Origin: a bacterium
GTDB lineage: Bacteria; Pseudomonadota; Alphaproteobacteria; Ferrovibrionales; Ferrovibrionaceae
Length of the DNA: 52,742 nucleotides
Reading direction: 5' to 3'
Assembly (NCBI GenBank): GCA_022844005.1
Contig: JALHMN010000009.1
Coordinates: 1-52,742, forward strand
Below the pieces are notes generated by a model. It was given only the letters and a program-made list of their open reading frames with translations, was not told where the DNA came from and did no database searches. Position 1 is the stretch's first letter, and each line of letters begins with the position of its first letter. This document shows positions 10,184-18,606 of this stretch, piece by piece. The translations under genes were made by a program, and so were the position numbers.

Positions 10184-10228
10184 TGCCGTCTCTGGCGTTT
10201 CTTCCCTGCCGCCATGCTACGCCTTGCC

Positions 10229-10242
10229 TGAAAACGTTACCA
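10229..10242. promoter_or_regulatory. LacI-family operator-like site 1
   Basis: TGAAAACGTTACCA is centred on CG and fits the general LacI/CcpA-type pattern TG-n-AAnCGnTn-nCA. It lies in the divergent space between the acyl-CoA ligase start (10183) and the LacI-type regulator start (about 10310). A second site lies 56 nt away centre to centre. Binding by the adjacent regulator is inferred. Confidence 0.5.
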
Positions 10243-10284
10243 GCCGGGTTTTCGTCACATATGTGATCACGCCTTGCGCGCGAC

Positions 10285-10298
10285 TGAAATCGTTTCTA
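10285..10298. promoter_or_regulatory. LacI-family operator-like site 2
   Basis: TGAAATCGTTTCTA is a weaker CG-centred palindrome just upstream of the regulator's probable GTG start. Together with site 1 it could allow looping or joint control of both divergent operons. The match is imperfect (8 of 14 positions symmetric). Confidence 0.4.
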
Positions 10299-10309
10299 GG
10301 TTCCGCGCC

Positions 10310-11341
10310 GTGACCCGCCCCGCCCAGATCCACGATGTCGCCGCCCGCGCCGGGGTCAGCCCGTCCAGCGTCTCGCGCGCCCTGAACGGGGGCCGTCATG
10401 TCAGCCCCGCGGTGCAGGCCCGGGTGCTGCGGGCGGCGGAAGAACTCGGCTACGAACCCAACCTGAACGCCCAGGGGCTGCGCGGACAGGCCTCGCGCAC
10501 GGTCGGATGCCTGGTTTCCGACGTTTCCAACCCGCTCTACGCCGAGCTGGTCAGCGCCGCCGAGGCGCGGCTGCAGGACGAGGGCTATCTCTTCGTGCTG
10601 GGCAATTCGCATGGCGACATGGCGCGGGAGTTGGCGCTGATCCGCCTGTTCCGGCGCCGGCGCATGGACGGGCTGATCGTCGCGCTCAACAACGAGACGC
10701 ACCCCGACCTCCTGCGCGAGATCGAGCAGACGGCGGTGCCGCTGGTGCTGCTGGACCGCGACGTCAGCGTCGAGCGCGACCGCGTCAGCGCCGACCACCG
10801 CGGCGGCGCCTATGCCGCCGCCCGCCATCTGATCGACCTCGGCCATCGCGACATCCTGCTGGTGACGCCCGGCCACCAGGTGCGCCCCGGGCGTGAGCGC
10901 ATGGCCGGCATGGAATCGGCCTTCCGCGACGCCGGGCTGGCACCCGAAGGCCTGACCTTCAGCCTGCAGGCAAGCTCCATCGCCTTTGTCTTCAGCGACG
11001 TGAAGCAGGCGCTGGCCGGGCCCCGGCCACCTTCTGCGATCGTCGTGCTGGGGACCCAGATGCTGGCCGGCACTTTGTCGGCGATCGCCTCCTGCGGGCT
11101 GGAAGTGCCGGGCGACGTGTCGGTCATCAGCATCGGCGACACGGATCTCGCCCGCTATGCGGCGCCCGGCATCACGGCGCTCCGCTGGGATCTGAAGAAT
11201 GTCGGCCGGCAGGCGGCCGAACTCCTGCTGGCCCGCTTCGGCGGGGATGTCGCGCCGCCGCGCGCCGTGGTCTTCCCGATGGAACTCATCATCCGCAAGT
11301 CCTGCAGCCCGCCAGGCAGCAACCGGAGAGGCGCCCGATGA
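10310..11341 (+). CDS. LacI family transcriptional regulator
   Basis: A 343-residue repressor with an N-terminal LacI helix-turn-helix (IHDVAARAGVSPSSVSRALNG), the hinge helix region (NLNAQGLRGQASRTVG) and a periplasmic-binding-like effector domain to the end. I prefer the GTG at 10310 (VTRPAQIHDV) because it gives a family-like N-terminus; an in-frame TTG at 10274 would add 12 residues and cover operator-like site 2. The SDR gene starts inside its stop (ATGA). The divergent ligase operon and the coupled SDR are the likely targets. Confidence 0.9.
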   Translation: MTRPAQIHDVAARAGVSPSSVSRALNGGRHVSPAVQARVLRAAEELGYEPNLNAQGLRGQASRTVGCLVSDVSNPLYAELVSAAEARLQDEGYLFVLGNSHGDMARELALIRLFRRRRMDGLIVALNNETHPDLLREIEQTAVPLVLLDRDVSVERDRVSADHRGGAYAAARHLIDLGHRDILLVTPGHQVRPGRERMAGMESAFRDAGLAPEGLTFSLQASSIAFVFSDVKQALAGPRPPSAIVVLGTQMLAGTLSAIASCGLEVPGDVSVISIGDTDLARYAAPGITALRWDLKNVGRQAAELLLARFGGDVAPPRAVVFPMELIIRKSCSPPGSNRRGAR

Positions 11342-12153
11342 TCGTCACCCCCGCACCCTATCCCGCCCGCCGCTTCCAAGGCGCCGTCGCCATTGTCACC
11401 GGGGCCGGCAGCGGCATCGGCCAGGCCGCCGCGCGCCGGCTGGCGGCGGAAGGGGCCAGGGTGGCGGCGCTCGACATCGATGGCGAGGCGGCCGCACGGA
11501 CCGCCGCCGCGATCGGCACAGCGGCCATCGCGATCCGCACCGACGTCGCCGACCCGGCCTCCATCGCAGCGGCGCTTGCCGCCTGCTTGGAGGCTTTCGG
11601 CCCGCCCGGCATCCTGCTGAACGTGGCCGGCGTGCCCGATACCGCGAACGGCCCGGGACTGGATCAGATCGATCTCGATCGTTGGAACCGCACGCTTGCG
11701 GTCAACCTGACCGGGCCGTTCCTCTTGTCGAAGGCGGTCCTGCCGGCGATGGTGGCGGCGGGAACGGGCGCCATCGTCAACGTCTCCTCGCTCGCCGGAC
11801 GCTCGAAAAGCACCAATGCCACGGCCGCCTATTCGGCGAGCAAGGCGGGCCTCCTCGGCCTGACGCGACACCTCGCCTTCGACTACGGCCCGCTCGGCAT
11901 CCGCGTCAACGCGATCTGTCCGGGCGGCGTCGACACCCCGATGATCCGCGCCGCGGCGGTGAAGAACGCCGAGGACCCCGAAGAGAAGGCGCGGCGCAAG
12001 GCGCGCATCGCCGCCCACCAGCACATGATGCCGATCAAGCGCCTGTCCAGCCCCGAGGAGCAGGCGGCGGCCATGCTCTTCCTCGCCTCCGCCGATGCCG
12101 CCTATGTCAACGGTGTGGCGCTGGACGTGAACGGCGGCATGTACATGGCCTGA
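11338..12153 (+). CDS. SDR family NAD(P)-dependent oxidoreductase
   Basis: Classical short-chain dehydrogenase of 271 residues. The cofactor loop is VTGAGSGIGQ, an Asp after strand 2 (ALDID) suggests NAD preference, and NVAG is the structural motif. The catalytic Ser/Tyr/Lys are visible as VNVSSLAG and AYSASKAG. The C-terminus VNGVALDVNGGMYMA is typical of the FabG-like group. It is translationally coupled to the LacI regulator (4-nt overlap), so its expression should be tied to autoregulation of that repressor. The substrate alcohol or ketone is unknown. Confidence 0.9.
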   Translation: MIVTPAPYPARRFQGAVAIVTGAGSGIGQAAARRLAAEGARVAALDIDGEAAARTAAAIGTAAIAIRTDVADPASIAAALAACLEAFGPPGILLNVAGVPDTANGPGLDQIDLDRWNRTLAVNLTGPFLLSKAVLPAMVAAGTGAIVNVSSLAGRSKSTNATAAYSASKAGLLGLTRHLAFDYGPLGIRVNAICPGGVDTPMIRAAAVKNAEDPEEKARRKARIAAHQHMMPIKRLSSPEEQAAAMLFLASADAAYVNGVALDVNGGMYMA

Positions 12154-12223
12154 CCCGGGCGCTAGCCTTCCGCAATTATCAAACCGGTCCGTCCAGTATT
12201 GGAATGCGGCCAGGGAGGATCGA

Positions 12224-13315
12224 TTGCGCAAGCTGGTATTGCCGCTGGTGCTCCTGGCCGCGCTGGCGGTGGGCGGGCATTTCGGCTGGCGGTGGTGGAC
12301 CGAGGGACGCTTCCTGGAAGCGACCGACAACGCCTATATCGAGAGCAACATCACCGTGGTCGCGCCGAAGGTCGCGGGCTACGTCACCGAGGTGGCGGTC
12401 GCCGACAACCAGCCGGTGAAGGCGGGCGACCTCCTGGTCCGCATCGACGATGCCGATATCCGCGCCCGCATCGCCCAGGCCGAGGCGAAGGTGGCCGTCG
12501 CCCGCGCCAACGTGCTCAGTTTCGATCCGCGCATCGCGCTCGTCGGCGCCAATGTCGCCGAGGCGCAGGCGGTCCTCGCCGCCGCCGAGGCCGAGGTCGC
12601 CCGCGCCCAGCTCGACCTGATGCGCTACCGCGCCCTGAAGGAGCAGAACGTCACCTCGGCCCAGCGGCTCGACACCGCGCTCGCCGATCACCGCCGCGCG
12701 ATCGCCCAGCGCGACCGGGCGCGGGCCGCGATCGCCACCCAGCAGGGCCAGACCGGCGTGCTGCAGGCGGCGCGGCGCGAGGCCGAAGCCCTGGTGGCGG
12801 AGGCGGAGGCCGCCCTCGCCACCATCCGGGTCGACCTCGCCAATACGGTGGTGCGCGCGCCGGTCGGCGGCACTGTGGGGAACCGCACCGTCCAGACCGG
12901 CCAGTTCGCCCGCGCCGGCCTGCAGCTGATGGTGCTGGTCCCGGCCGATGCCACCTACGTCGTCGCCAACTTCAAGGAAACGCAGCTTTCGCGCATGCGC
13001 CCGGGCCAGCCGGTGACGCTGTCGGTCGACGCGTTCAAGAGCCACCCGCTGCAGGGACGTATCGAGAGCTTCGCCCCGGCGAGCGGCGCCAAGTTCAGCC
13101 TCTTGCCGCCCGAGAACGCCACCGGCAACTTCACCAAGATCGTTCAGCGCGTGCCGGTGCGGATCCGCCTCGATACCGAAGACCCGGTGGCGCGCCGCCT
13201 GGTGCCCGGCCTGTCGGTCGAGGTCTCGGTCGACACCCGCGAGGCCGGCACCGAGGCGGCCAAGGCGCCCGCCTTCGGCATCGGCGCGGCGGTCGCGGGG
13301 CAGCCGCCGCCGTGA
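12224..13315 (+). CDS. HlyD/EmrA family membrane fusion protein
   Basis: Periplasmic adaptor of a tripartite or two-part efflux pump, 363 residues. One N-terminal membrane anchor (residues about 4-22) precedes the biotinyl-lipoyl half motif ATDNAYIESNITVVAPKVAGYV. A long alanine-rich coiled coil covers residues about 85-190, and the second lipoyl half (VRAPVGGTVG) is followed by the beta barrel. The start is a TTG at 12224 with AGGGAGG just upstream at 12212-12218. The MFS gene overlaps its stop (GTGA). EmrA is the closest well-known relative by organisation. Confidence 0.9.
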   Translation: MRKLVLPLVLLAALAVGGHFGWRWWTEGRFLEATDNAYIESNITVVAPKVAGYVTEVAVADNQPVKAGDLLVRIDDADIRARIAQAEAKVAVARANVLSFDPRIALVGANVAEAQAVLAAAEAEVARAQLDLMRYRALKEQNVTSAQRLDTALADHRRAIAQRDRARAAIATQQGQTGVLQAARREAEALVAEAEAALATIRVDLANTVVRAPVGGTVGNRTVQTGQFARAGLQLMVLVPADATYVVANFKETQLSRMRPGQPVTLSVDAFKSHPLQGRIESFAPASGAKFSLLPPENATGNFTKIVQRVPVRIRLDTEDPVARRLVPGLSVEVSVDTREAGTEAAKAPAFGIGAAVAGQPPP

Positions 13316-14904
13316 CTGACGCCAGCGTCGCGGCACCGGCACCGGAGAAATTCGGGGTGCTGACGCCCGCCTTCGGCGGCGGGCGCATGCTGGTGGGCTA
13401 TGTGGCGATGGTCTTCGGCCTGTTCATGGCCATCCTCGACATCCAGATCGTCTCCTCCTCGCTGGCCGAGATCCAGGCCGGCCTGTCGGCGACGGCGGAC
13501 GAGATCTCCTGGGTGCAGAGTTCCTACCTGATCGCCGAAGTGATCATGATCCCGCTCTCGGGCTATCTCTCGCGGCTCCTCTCTACCCGCATCCTGTTCT
13601 GCATCTCCTGTGCCTGCTTCACCGCCGCCTCCGTCGCTTGCGCCTTCGCCGACAGCATCGAATCGATGATCGTGTTCCGGGCGCTGCAGGGCTTCCTCGG
13701 CGGCGCCATGATTCCGACCGTCTTCGCCGCCTCCTTCATCCTGTTCCCGGGCGAACGGCGCGCCCGGGCCTCGGTCATCGTCGGGCTGGTGGCGACGCTC
13801 GCCCCCACCGTCGGGCCGACCCTCGGCGGCTGGATCACCCAGTGGCTCTCCTGGCATTGGCTGTTCCTGATCAATGTCCTGCCCGGCATCCTGGTGAGCA
13901 TCGCCGTCTGGTGCTTCGCCGATCTCGACAGACCGGACTGGTCGCTCCTGAAGAACATCGACATCGCCGGCCTGCTCGGCATGGCGCTGTTCCTCGGCAG
14001 CCTGGAATACGTGCTGGAGGAAGGCCCCCGGCACGACTGGCTGGAGGAGCCGGCGATCCGGAACTTCGCCTTCGTCGCCTTGTTCGGCGGCCTCCTCTTC
14101 TTCTGGCGCGCCTTCACGGCGAAGAACCCGATCGTCGAGCTGCATGCCTTCAAGGACCGCAACTTCGCCATCGGCAGCATCTTCGGTCTGGCGCTCGGTG
14201 TGGGCCTCTATGGCCTCGTCTACATCCTGCCGCTCTACCTGGCGCAGGTGCGCCAGCTGAACGCCGGGCAGATCGGCGAGATCATGTTCGTCACCGGCCT
14301 CTGCCAGTTCATCGCCGCGCCCATCGTCGGCCGGCTGTCGCAGTCGATCGACCCGCGGCTGATCCTGACCGCGGGCTTCGCCGGCCTCGGCATCTCGACG
14401 CTGATGCTGGCCGATCTCACCGGCGAATGGGGCTTCGATCAGCTTCTGGTTCCTCAGATGATCCGCGGCGCTGCGCTGATGATGTGCATCGTGCCGCTCA
14501 ACGTGCTGGCGCTCGGCACCCTGCCGCCGGAACGGCTGAAGGGCGCCGCCGGCCTCTACAACCTGATGCGGAACCTGGGCGGCGCTTTCGGTTTGGCGGG
14601 GATCAACACCGTGCTGGCCGAAGCCCGGGCCGAGCATTGGAGCACGCTGGTCCCGCATGTGAATCCCGGCCTGCCGCATGTGCAGGCGTTGCTCGACCGG
14701 CTGGCGCTGCGCCTGGGCGATCTCCTGCCCGGCGATGCCGAGCTGATGGCGCTGGCGCGGGTCACCGCCATGGTGCGCCAGCAGGCCCTGGTGCTGGGCT
14801 TCGCCGATACCTTCTTCGTGCTGGGTCTGGTCTTCCTCCTGGTCGCCGCCGGCGTCTGCACGGTGAAGAAGCCCAACACCGGCCCCGCGGCGGCGCATCG
14901 ATGA
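13312..14904 (+). CDS. MFS transporter, DHA2 (EmrB/QacA) family, 14 TM
   Basis: Inner-membrane drug/proton antiporter, 530 residues from the GTG at 13312 that overlaps the HlyD stop. The first helix contains FGLFMAILDIQIVSSSL, the DHA2 signature with the membrane Asp. WVQSSYLIAEVIMIPLSGYLSR and the LAPTVGPTLGGWI motif C follow. The frame stays open far upstream of 13312, but that part is HlyD read in the wrong frame. With the adaptor in front and a TetR gene behind (ATGA overlap), this is an emrAB-type efflux operon. Confidence 0.92.
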   Translation: MTDASVAAPAPEKFGVLTPAFGGGRMLVGYVAMVFGLFMAILDIQIVSSSLAEIQAGLSATADEISWVQSSYLIAEVIMIPLSGYLSRLLSTRILFCISCACFTAASVACAFADSIESMIVFRALQGFLGGAMIPTVFAASFILFPGERRARASVIVGLVATLAPTVGPTLGGWITQWLSWHWLFLINVLPGILVSIAVWCFADLDRPDWSLLKNIDIAGLLGMALFLGSLEYVLEEGPRHDWLEEPAIRNFAFVALFGGLLFFWRAFTAKNPIVELHAFKDRNFAIGSIFGLALGVGLYGLVYILPLYLAQVRQLNAGQIGEIMFVTGLCQFIAAPIVGRLSQSIDPRLILTAGFAGLGISTLMLADLTGEWGFDQLLVPQMIRGAALMMCIVPLNVLALGTLPPERLKGAAGLYNLMRNLGGAFGLAGINTVLAEARAEHWSTLVPHVNPGLPHVQALLDRLALRLGDLLPGDAELMALARVTAMVRQQALVLGFADTFFVLGLVFLLVAAGVCTVKKPNTGPAAAHR

Positions 14905-15566
14905 ACGACACCGCCGTCCTCGCCCCGGTTCCGCGCGGCCGCCGGCCCGATCAGAGGAAGCGCGAGGCGATCGTCGCCGCCGCCGGCCGGCTGTTCCTCG
15001 ACCAGGGCTACGGCGCCAGCGTCGATGCCATCGCCCAGGCCGCCAACGTTTCGAAACAGACCGTCTACAAGGCCTTCGCCACCAAGGAGGGGCTGTTCGC
15101 CGCCGTCGCCGGCCGGCTCGCCGACGAGATCGCCGCGCCGCTCACCCAACCCCGGCCCGACAGCGCCACGCCGGCCGAGGTGCTCACCGAATTCGCCCGC
15201 CATCTCTTCACGGTGGTGCAGGCCGAGGACGCCATCGCGCTGCACCGCATGCTGGTCGCCGGCCAGGCCCAGTTCCCGGAACTGGCGCGCACCTTCTATC
15301 GGGTCGGCCCCGGCCATACGCTCGACCAGGTGGCGCAGTATCTGGGCCGCGAGGCGGCGCGCGGCCGCATCGCCGCGCCCGACCCGCGCCAGGCGGCGGA
15401 GCATTTCCTCGGCATGCTGAACGGGCACGGCTACATGCGCCGCCTGCTGGGTGTCCAGGCGCATGTCCCGCCGGCGGCGCTGGAAGGCGTCATCCAGGCC
15501 GCTATCGGCGCCTTCCTGCGCGCCTACGGACCGCCCGCCGGGCCCCCGAATACTGCGGAGGACTGA
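14901..15566 (+). CDS. TetR/AcrR family transcriptional regulator
   Basis: A 221-residue regulator. The N-terminal helix-turn-helix (AIVAAAGRLFLDQGYGASVDAIAQ, then AANVSKQTVYKAFATKEGLF) is clear. The C-terminal half matches the AefR-like or TetR C39-type ligand domain (MLNGHGYMRRLLG). It is translationally coupled to the efflux transporter by a 4-nt overlap and probably represses the three-gene operon from a site upstream of 12224. No operator was identified with confidence. Confidence 0.9.
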   Translation: MNDTAVLAPVPRGRRPDQRKREAIVAAAGRLFLDQGYGASVDAIAQAANVSKQTVYKAFATKEGLFAAVAGRLADEIAAPLTQPRPDSATPAEVLTEFARHLFTVVQAEDAIALHRMLVAGQAQFPELARTFYRVGPGHTLDQVAQYLGREAARGRIAAPDPRQAAEHFLGMLNGHGYMRRLLGVQAHVPPAALEGVIQAAIGAFLRAYGPPAGPPNTAED

Positions 15567-15571
15567 GCCGT

Positions 15572-15586
15572 TTAACCAATCCTTCA
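15572..15586 (+). promoter_or_regulatory. CtrA-box-like site
   Basis: TTAACCAATCCTTCA reads TTAA-N7-TTCA, one mismatch from the alphaproteobacterial CtrA consensus TTAA-N7-TTAA. It starts 5 nt after the TetR stop and 72 nt before the ATG of the degenerate EAL-like gene. It would place that gene under cell-cycle or motility control. The call rests on a single imperfect match. Confidence 0.4.
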
Positions 15587-15643
15587 CCGCGCGGAAACCA
15601 TAACAGGGGCAACAAGGCTTCCTCCCGGGAAATCATCGCCCCC

Positions 15644-17005
15644 ATGCCGCAAGCCCGTGGCCCATCGATCGGTGTCCGCTTCCGCCGCTGGCTGGCGGGG
15701 CAATTGGGCCGGCTGCAGCTCGCCGTCGCCCCGCCGCAGGCGGGACCCGCCAAGGCCCCGGCCGAGGCGAAGCCGCCGCCGCCCTCCCTGCCCCCCGAAC
15801 TCATTGAATCGCTCCGCCGCTCCGGCTCGGTCACCGCCGGGCGCGTGCAGCTGATCGGCCTCGACAAGATCCGCGAGATGCTGGGGGACCGCTGGCGCGA
15901 CCGGCGCGATCACGTGGTCGCCGCCGCCGGCCAGATCATCGGCCAGCATGTCGCCGCGCCGGACTTCTGGCGCGCGCTCGGCGATGCCGCCTTCCTCATC
16001 GTCTTCACCCAGATCGGCCGCGCCGAGGCGGAACTGCGCAGCACCATGATCATCGACCGCATCCACCGGCATCTCCTGGGCGAAGGCGCGCCCTTCGAGG
16101 AGATCGAGGTGCAGTCGGTGATGGTCGAGGTAGACGGCCGCATCGCCGTGCGGCAGATCGATGCCATGGCCGCGCTCAGCGAGGCCCTCGATGCCGAGGA
16201 GCGAGCCATGCGCCCGGCCGGACCGGCGGTCGAAGGCCCGTCGCCGCAGATTCCGGGCAATCTCGTCTTCCGCTACCGGCCGATGTGGCAGGTGAAGAAG
16301 AACACCATCACGGCCTATCACTGCGTCGCCGAATCGGCCGCCACCACGGGCTTCGTGCGCCGCGACTACAGCGTCTTGACCGGCGGCCAGCAGTCCTCGC
16401 TGGTGAGCGAGCTGGACCCGCGCGCCCTCCGGCACGTGCTTGCCCACCTGCGCGACCAGGCGCTGACCACGGCGGACAAGCTCGCCACCGTCGCCTGCAC
16501 CGTGCATTGCCGCACGCTCGAGAGCTATGCCGCCCGGACGGCCTTCCTGAAGCTGCTGAACGAGGTGCCGGAGCGCCTGCGCCCGCATCTTATCTTCGAG
16601 ATCGCGGCGCTTCCCCCCTACGCGCCGGAGAGCCGCATCCACCAGCTGACGCTGCTGCTGTCGCCCTTCTGCCGGGCCGTGGTGCTGCGCCTGGTCGAGC
16701 CCGATCGCTATCCGCCGTCACTCCGCCAGCTCGGCATCGCCTCGATGTCGATCTCCCTCGACGACCTCGGCACCACCGAGGACATGGCGATCGAGGCGAT
16801 GAAGCGCTTCCGCCACGCCGCGATGCGCACCGCCTGCGCCACCGTCGCGCATGGCCTCACCACCAAGGGCCTCGCCGCCGCCGCGCTGCATGCCGGCTTC
16901 GACATCATCGACGGCGAGGCGCTCACCGCCGCCCGCGACCGCCCCGGCACCACCTCCGGCTGGACGGTGGAAGACTTCGAGAGGGCGGCGAAGGTTCCGG
17001 CCTGA
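15644..17005 (+). CDS. Uncharacterised protein with degenerate EAL-like C-terminal domain
   Basis: A 453-residue soluble protein. A basic, then proline/alanine-rich linker (residues 1-50) precedes an alpha/beta region (about 60-190) that resembles a decayed GGDEF-like fold only loosely. The C-terminal half begins NLVFRYRPMWQVKKNTITAYHCV, which lines up with the YQPIV...GxEALxRW start of EAL phosphodiesterases, but the EAL tripeptide reads YHC. The strand pattern LIFEIAALP..., SISLDDLGT and GFDIIDGEALT echoes EAL loop 6 and the last strands. The metal-binding Glu residues appear lost, so enzymatic activity is unlikely; it may bind a nucleotide or partner instead. Confidence 0.5.
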   Translation: MPQARGPSIGVRFRRWLAGQLGRLQLAVAPPQAGPAKAPAEAKPPPPSLPPELIESLRRSGSVTAGRVQLIGLDKIREMLGDRWRDRRDHVVAAAGQIIGQHVAAPDFWRALGDAAFLIVFTQIGRAEAELRSTMIIDRIHRHLLGEGAPFEEIEVQSVMVEVDGRIAVRQIDAMAALSEALDAEERAMRPAGPAVEGPSPQIPGNLVFRYRPMWQVKKNTITAYHCVAESAATTGFVRRDYSVLTGGQQSSLVSELDPRALRHVLAHLRDQALTTADKLATVACTVHCRTLESYAARTAFLKLLNEVPERLRPHLIFEIAALPPYAPESRIHQLTLLLSPFCRAVVLRLVEPDRYPPSLRQLGIASMSISLDDLGTTEDMAIEAMKRFRHAAMRTACATVAHGLTTKGLAAAALHAGFDIIDGEALTAARDRPGTTSGWTVEDFERAAKVPA

Positions 17006-17020
17006 GCGGCCGGCGCCGGG

Positions 17021-17746
17021 TCAGCCCCGCGCCCGCCGCGCCACGCCGAGGCCGGCGAGACCGAGCAGGAGAAGACCGAGCGAAGCCGGCTCCGGCACGC
17101 CCGTCGGCGGCCGCGTCGCCTGGACCTCGAAGATGAATTCGTCCAGTTCGATCTGTCCGCTGGAATTGGTGAACACGACCGACCCGATCAGGTCGCCGTC
17201 CGTGGCGCGGCCGCCGACGAAACGGTCGACGTTGAAATTGAGCGGCAACCCGTCCTGGTCGATGAAGGAAAACAACAGCGTCCCGGTCCCGTTCTGACCG
17301 GACCAGAACTCGACGCTGTCCTTGTCGGGCGAGGTGTTGATGGCGCCGACGGCCACCACCGGCACGGTGAAGCTGAAGATCAGGTCGACCCCGGTCGTAA
17401 AGCTGGTCGTGGTCGCGTTGGGCGGCGAGGCGGCACCGCCGAAGACGCTGTTCGAGACGGAAAAGCCGTTCATCAGCACGCCGAGCGAGGCGTATTGGTT
17501 CGTTATCGACGAACCGGAGGGGATGGCGACGCCGCCCGGCGTCGTGTCGAAATTGACCTTGCGGACATCGCCGCCGGTGAGGCCGAACAGTGCCGGGTCG
17601 GCGGTCGGCAGGGTGGTGAAGATGGAGCTATTGCCCGAGCCGACATCGGTCGGCGTCAGTTCGATCTTGGTGATGCCGGCGGTGGCCGGGCCGGCGCCGA
17701 GCAGGCCGAGGATAGCTGCGAATGCGGCGGTGCGGACGACGGTCAT
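17021..17746 (-). CDS. PEP-CTERM sorting-domain protein
   Basis: Secreted protein of 241 residues. The signal peptide is MTVVRTAAFAAILGLLGAGPATAG. The body is beta-rich with many Thr/Ser/Asn/Gly, as in exopolysaccharide-associated surface proteins. The C-terminus has the complete sorting signal: VPEPAS, a hydrophobic helix LGLLLLGLAGLGV and a basic tail ARRARG. Such tails are recognised by exosortase/EpsH, which is not coded in this window. AGGGAGAAG precedes the ATG at 17746. It is convergent with the EAL-like gene. Confidence 0.9.
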   Translation of the reverse strand: MTVVRTAAFAAILGLLGAGPATAGITKIELTPTDVGSGNSSIFTTLPTADPALFGLTGGDVRKVNFDTTPGGVAIPSGSSITNQYASLGVLMNGFSVSNSVFGGAASPPNATTTSFTTGVDLIFSFTVPVVAVGAINTSPDKDSVEFWSGQNGTGTLLFSFIDQDGLPLNFNVDRFVGGRATDGDLIGSVVFTNSSGQIELDEFIFEVQATRPPTGVPEPASLGLLLLGLAGLGVARRARG

Positions 17747-17832
17747 TGGCTTCTCCCTGCGTTTGGTGCTGTTCAGGCAATTCTCATGCCTTCTCGACTA
17801 GGGAGGCCGAAATCAAGGGGTTAGCGGGAGCT

Positions 17833-17876
17833 GCCGAAAGATTTCGGCCGCGGGTGTAAACGGGATTGACTACACC
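17833..17876. promoter_or_regulatory. Two inverted repeats in the PEP-CTERM/XRE divergent intergenic region
   Basis: GCCGAAA-GA-TTTCGGC at 17833-17848 is followed by GGTGTA-N12-TACACC at 17853-17876. The 284-nt space between the divergent starts (17746 minus, 18031 plus) otherwise shows no gene. The second repeat has the spacing of a dimeric regulator site. No regulator can be assigned. Confidence 0.3.
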
Positions 17877-18015
17877 GTTCGCGGGACCGGGATACTGGAT
17901 GTGCGCTGCGGGCCGCCGATGATGATTAGGTTAGTGCGGTCGACGAACGGGGACAGGGGCGAGCACCGGACACCGACGGCGCCTTCAGGGCTGCTTGCAG
18001 AAAGCGCGGGCGGAG

Positions 18016-18045
18016 CACTATAAAAGTCATATGGATACTATAGTG
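18016..18045. promoter_or_regulatory. CACTATA-N16-TATAGTG inverted repeat over the XRE-cupin start codon
   Basis: A perfect 7-bp inverted repeat flanks the ATG at 18031. Autorepression by the helix-turn-helix protein coded here would fit this position. The reading is by symmetry only. Confidence 0.4.
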
Positions 18046-18600
18046 GACGATACCGGGGCGCGGATCGCCCGGCGCCTACGGCTGGAACGCGACGCCCGCG
18101 GCTGGTCGCAGGCCGAACTCGCCGGCCGCGCCGGCATCGCCAAGGCCAGCGTCAGCAAGATCGAGCGTGAGGAGATGAGCCCGACGGCGGCCATGCTGGT
18201 TCGCCTCGCCGCCGCTTTCGACCTCACCCTGGCGGGCCTGCTGTTGCGGGCCGAGGGCGGCGAGGCCGGCCGCCTGTCGCGCGCCGCCGATCAGCCGCTC
18301 TGGCGCGACCCCGACACCGGCTATCGCCGCCGCCAGGTGTTCAGCCGTCCCGACCATCCGCTGGAACTGGTGGAAGTCGAGCTGCCCGCCGGCCGCCGCG
18401 TCGTTCTGCCGGCCTCCTCCTATGCCCGCATCCGCCAGGTCGTCTGGGTGCGGGTGGGCGAGTTGGTGATCGAGGAAGGCGGCGAGCGCCATGTCCTCGG
18501 CTCGGGCGACTGCCTCGGCTTCGGCCCGCCGGGCGAGGTCGGCATCGCCAACGAGACCGCCGCCCCCTGCACCTATCTCGTCGCCCTCTCCCGGAGCTGA
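18031..18600 (+). CDS. XRE family transcriptional regulator with C-terminal cupin domain
   Basis: A 189-residue regulator. The N-terminal HTH_3 is RLRLERDARGWSQAELAGRAGIAKASVSKIEREEMSPTAA in pattern (residues about 11-65). The C-terminal cupin (residues about 105-185) contains VVWVRVGELVIEEGGERHVLGSGDCLGFGP. The family usually controls amino-acid, polyamine or stress genes and often itself. I chose the ATG at 18031 (MDTIVDDTG); the open frame continues 12 codons upstream without a ribosome site. A GNAT gene follows 6 nt later. Confidence 0.9.
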   Translation: MDTIVDDTGARIARRLRLERDARGWSQAELAGRAGIAKASVSKIEREEMSPTAAMLVRLAAAFDLTLAGLLLRAEGGEAGRLSRAADQPLWRDPDTGYRRRQVFSRPDHPLELVEVELPAGRRVVLPASSYARIRQVVWVRVGELVIEEGGERHVLGSGDCLGFGPPGEVGIANETAAPCTYLVALSRS

Positions 18601-18606
18601 AAGCCG

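Noticed and set aside
12199-14904. Apparent 901-residue fusion ending in the MFS transporter
   Set aside because: The first 371 codons are the HlyD gene read out of frame; the transporter starts at the GTG at 13312, coupled to the HlyD stop.
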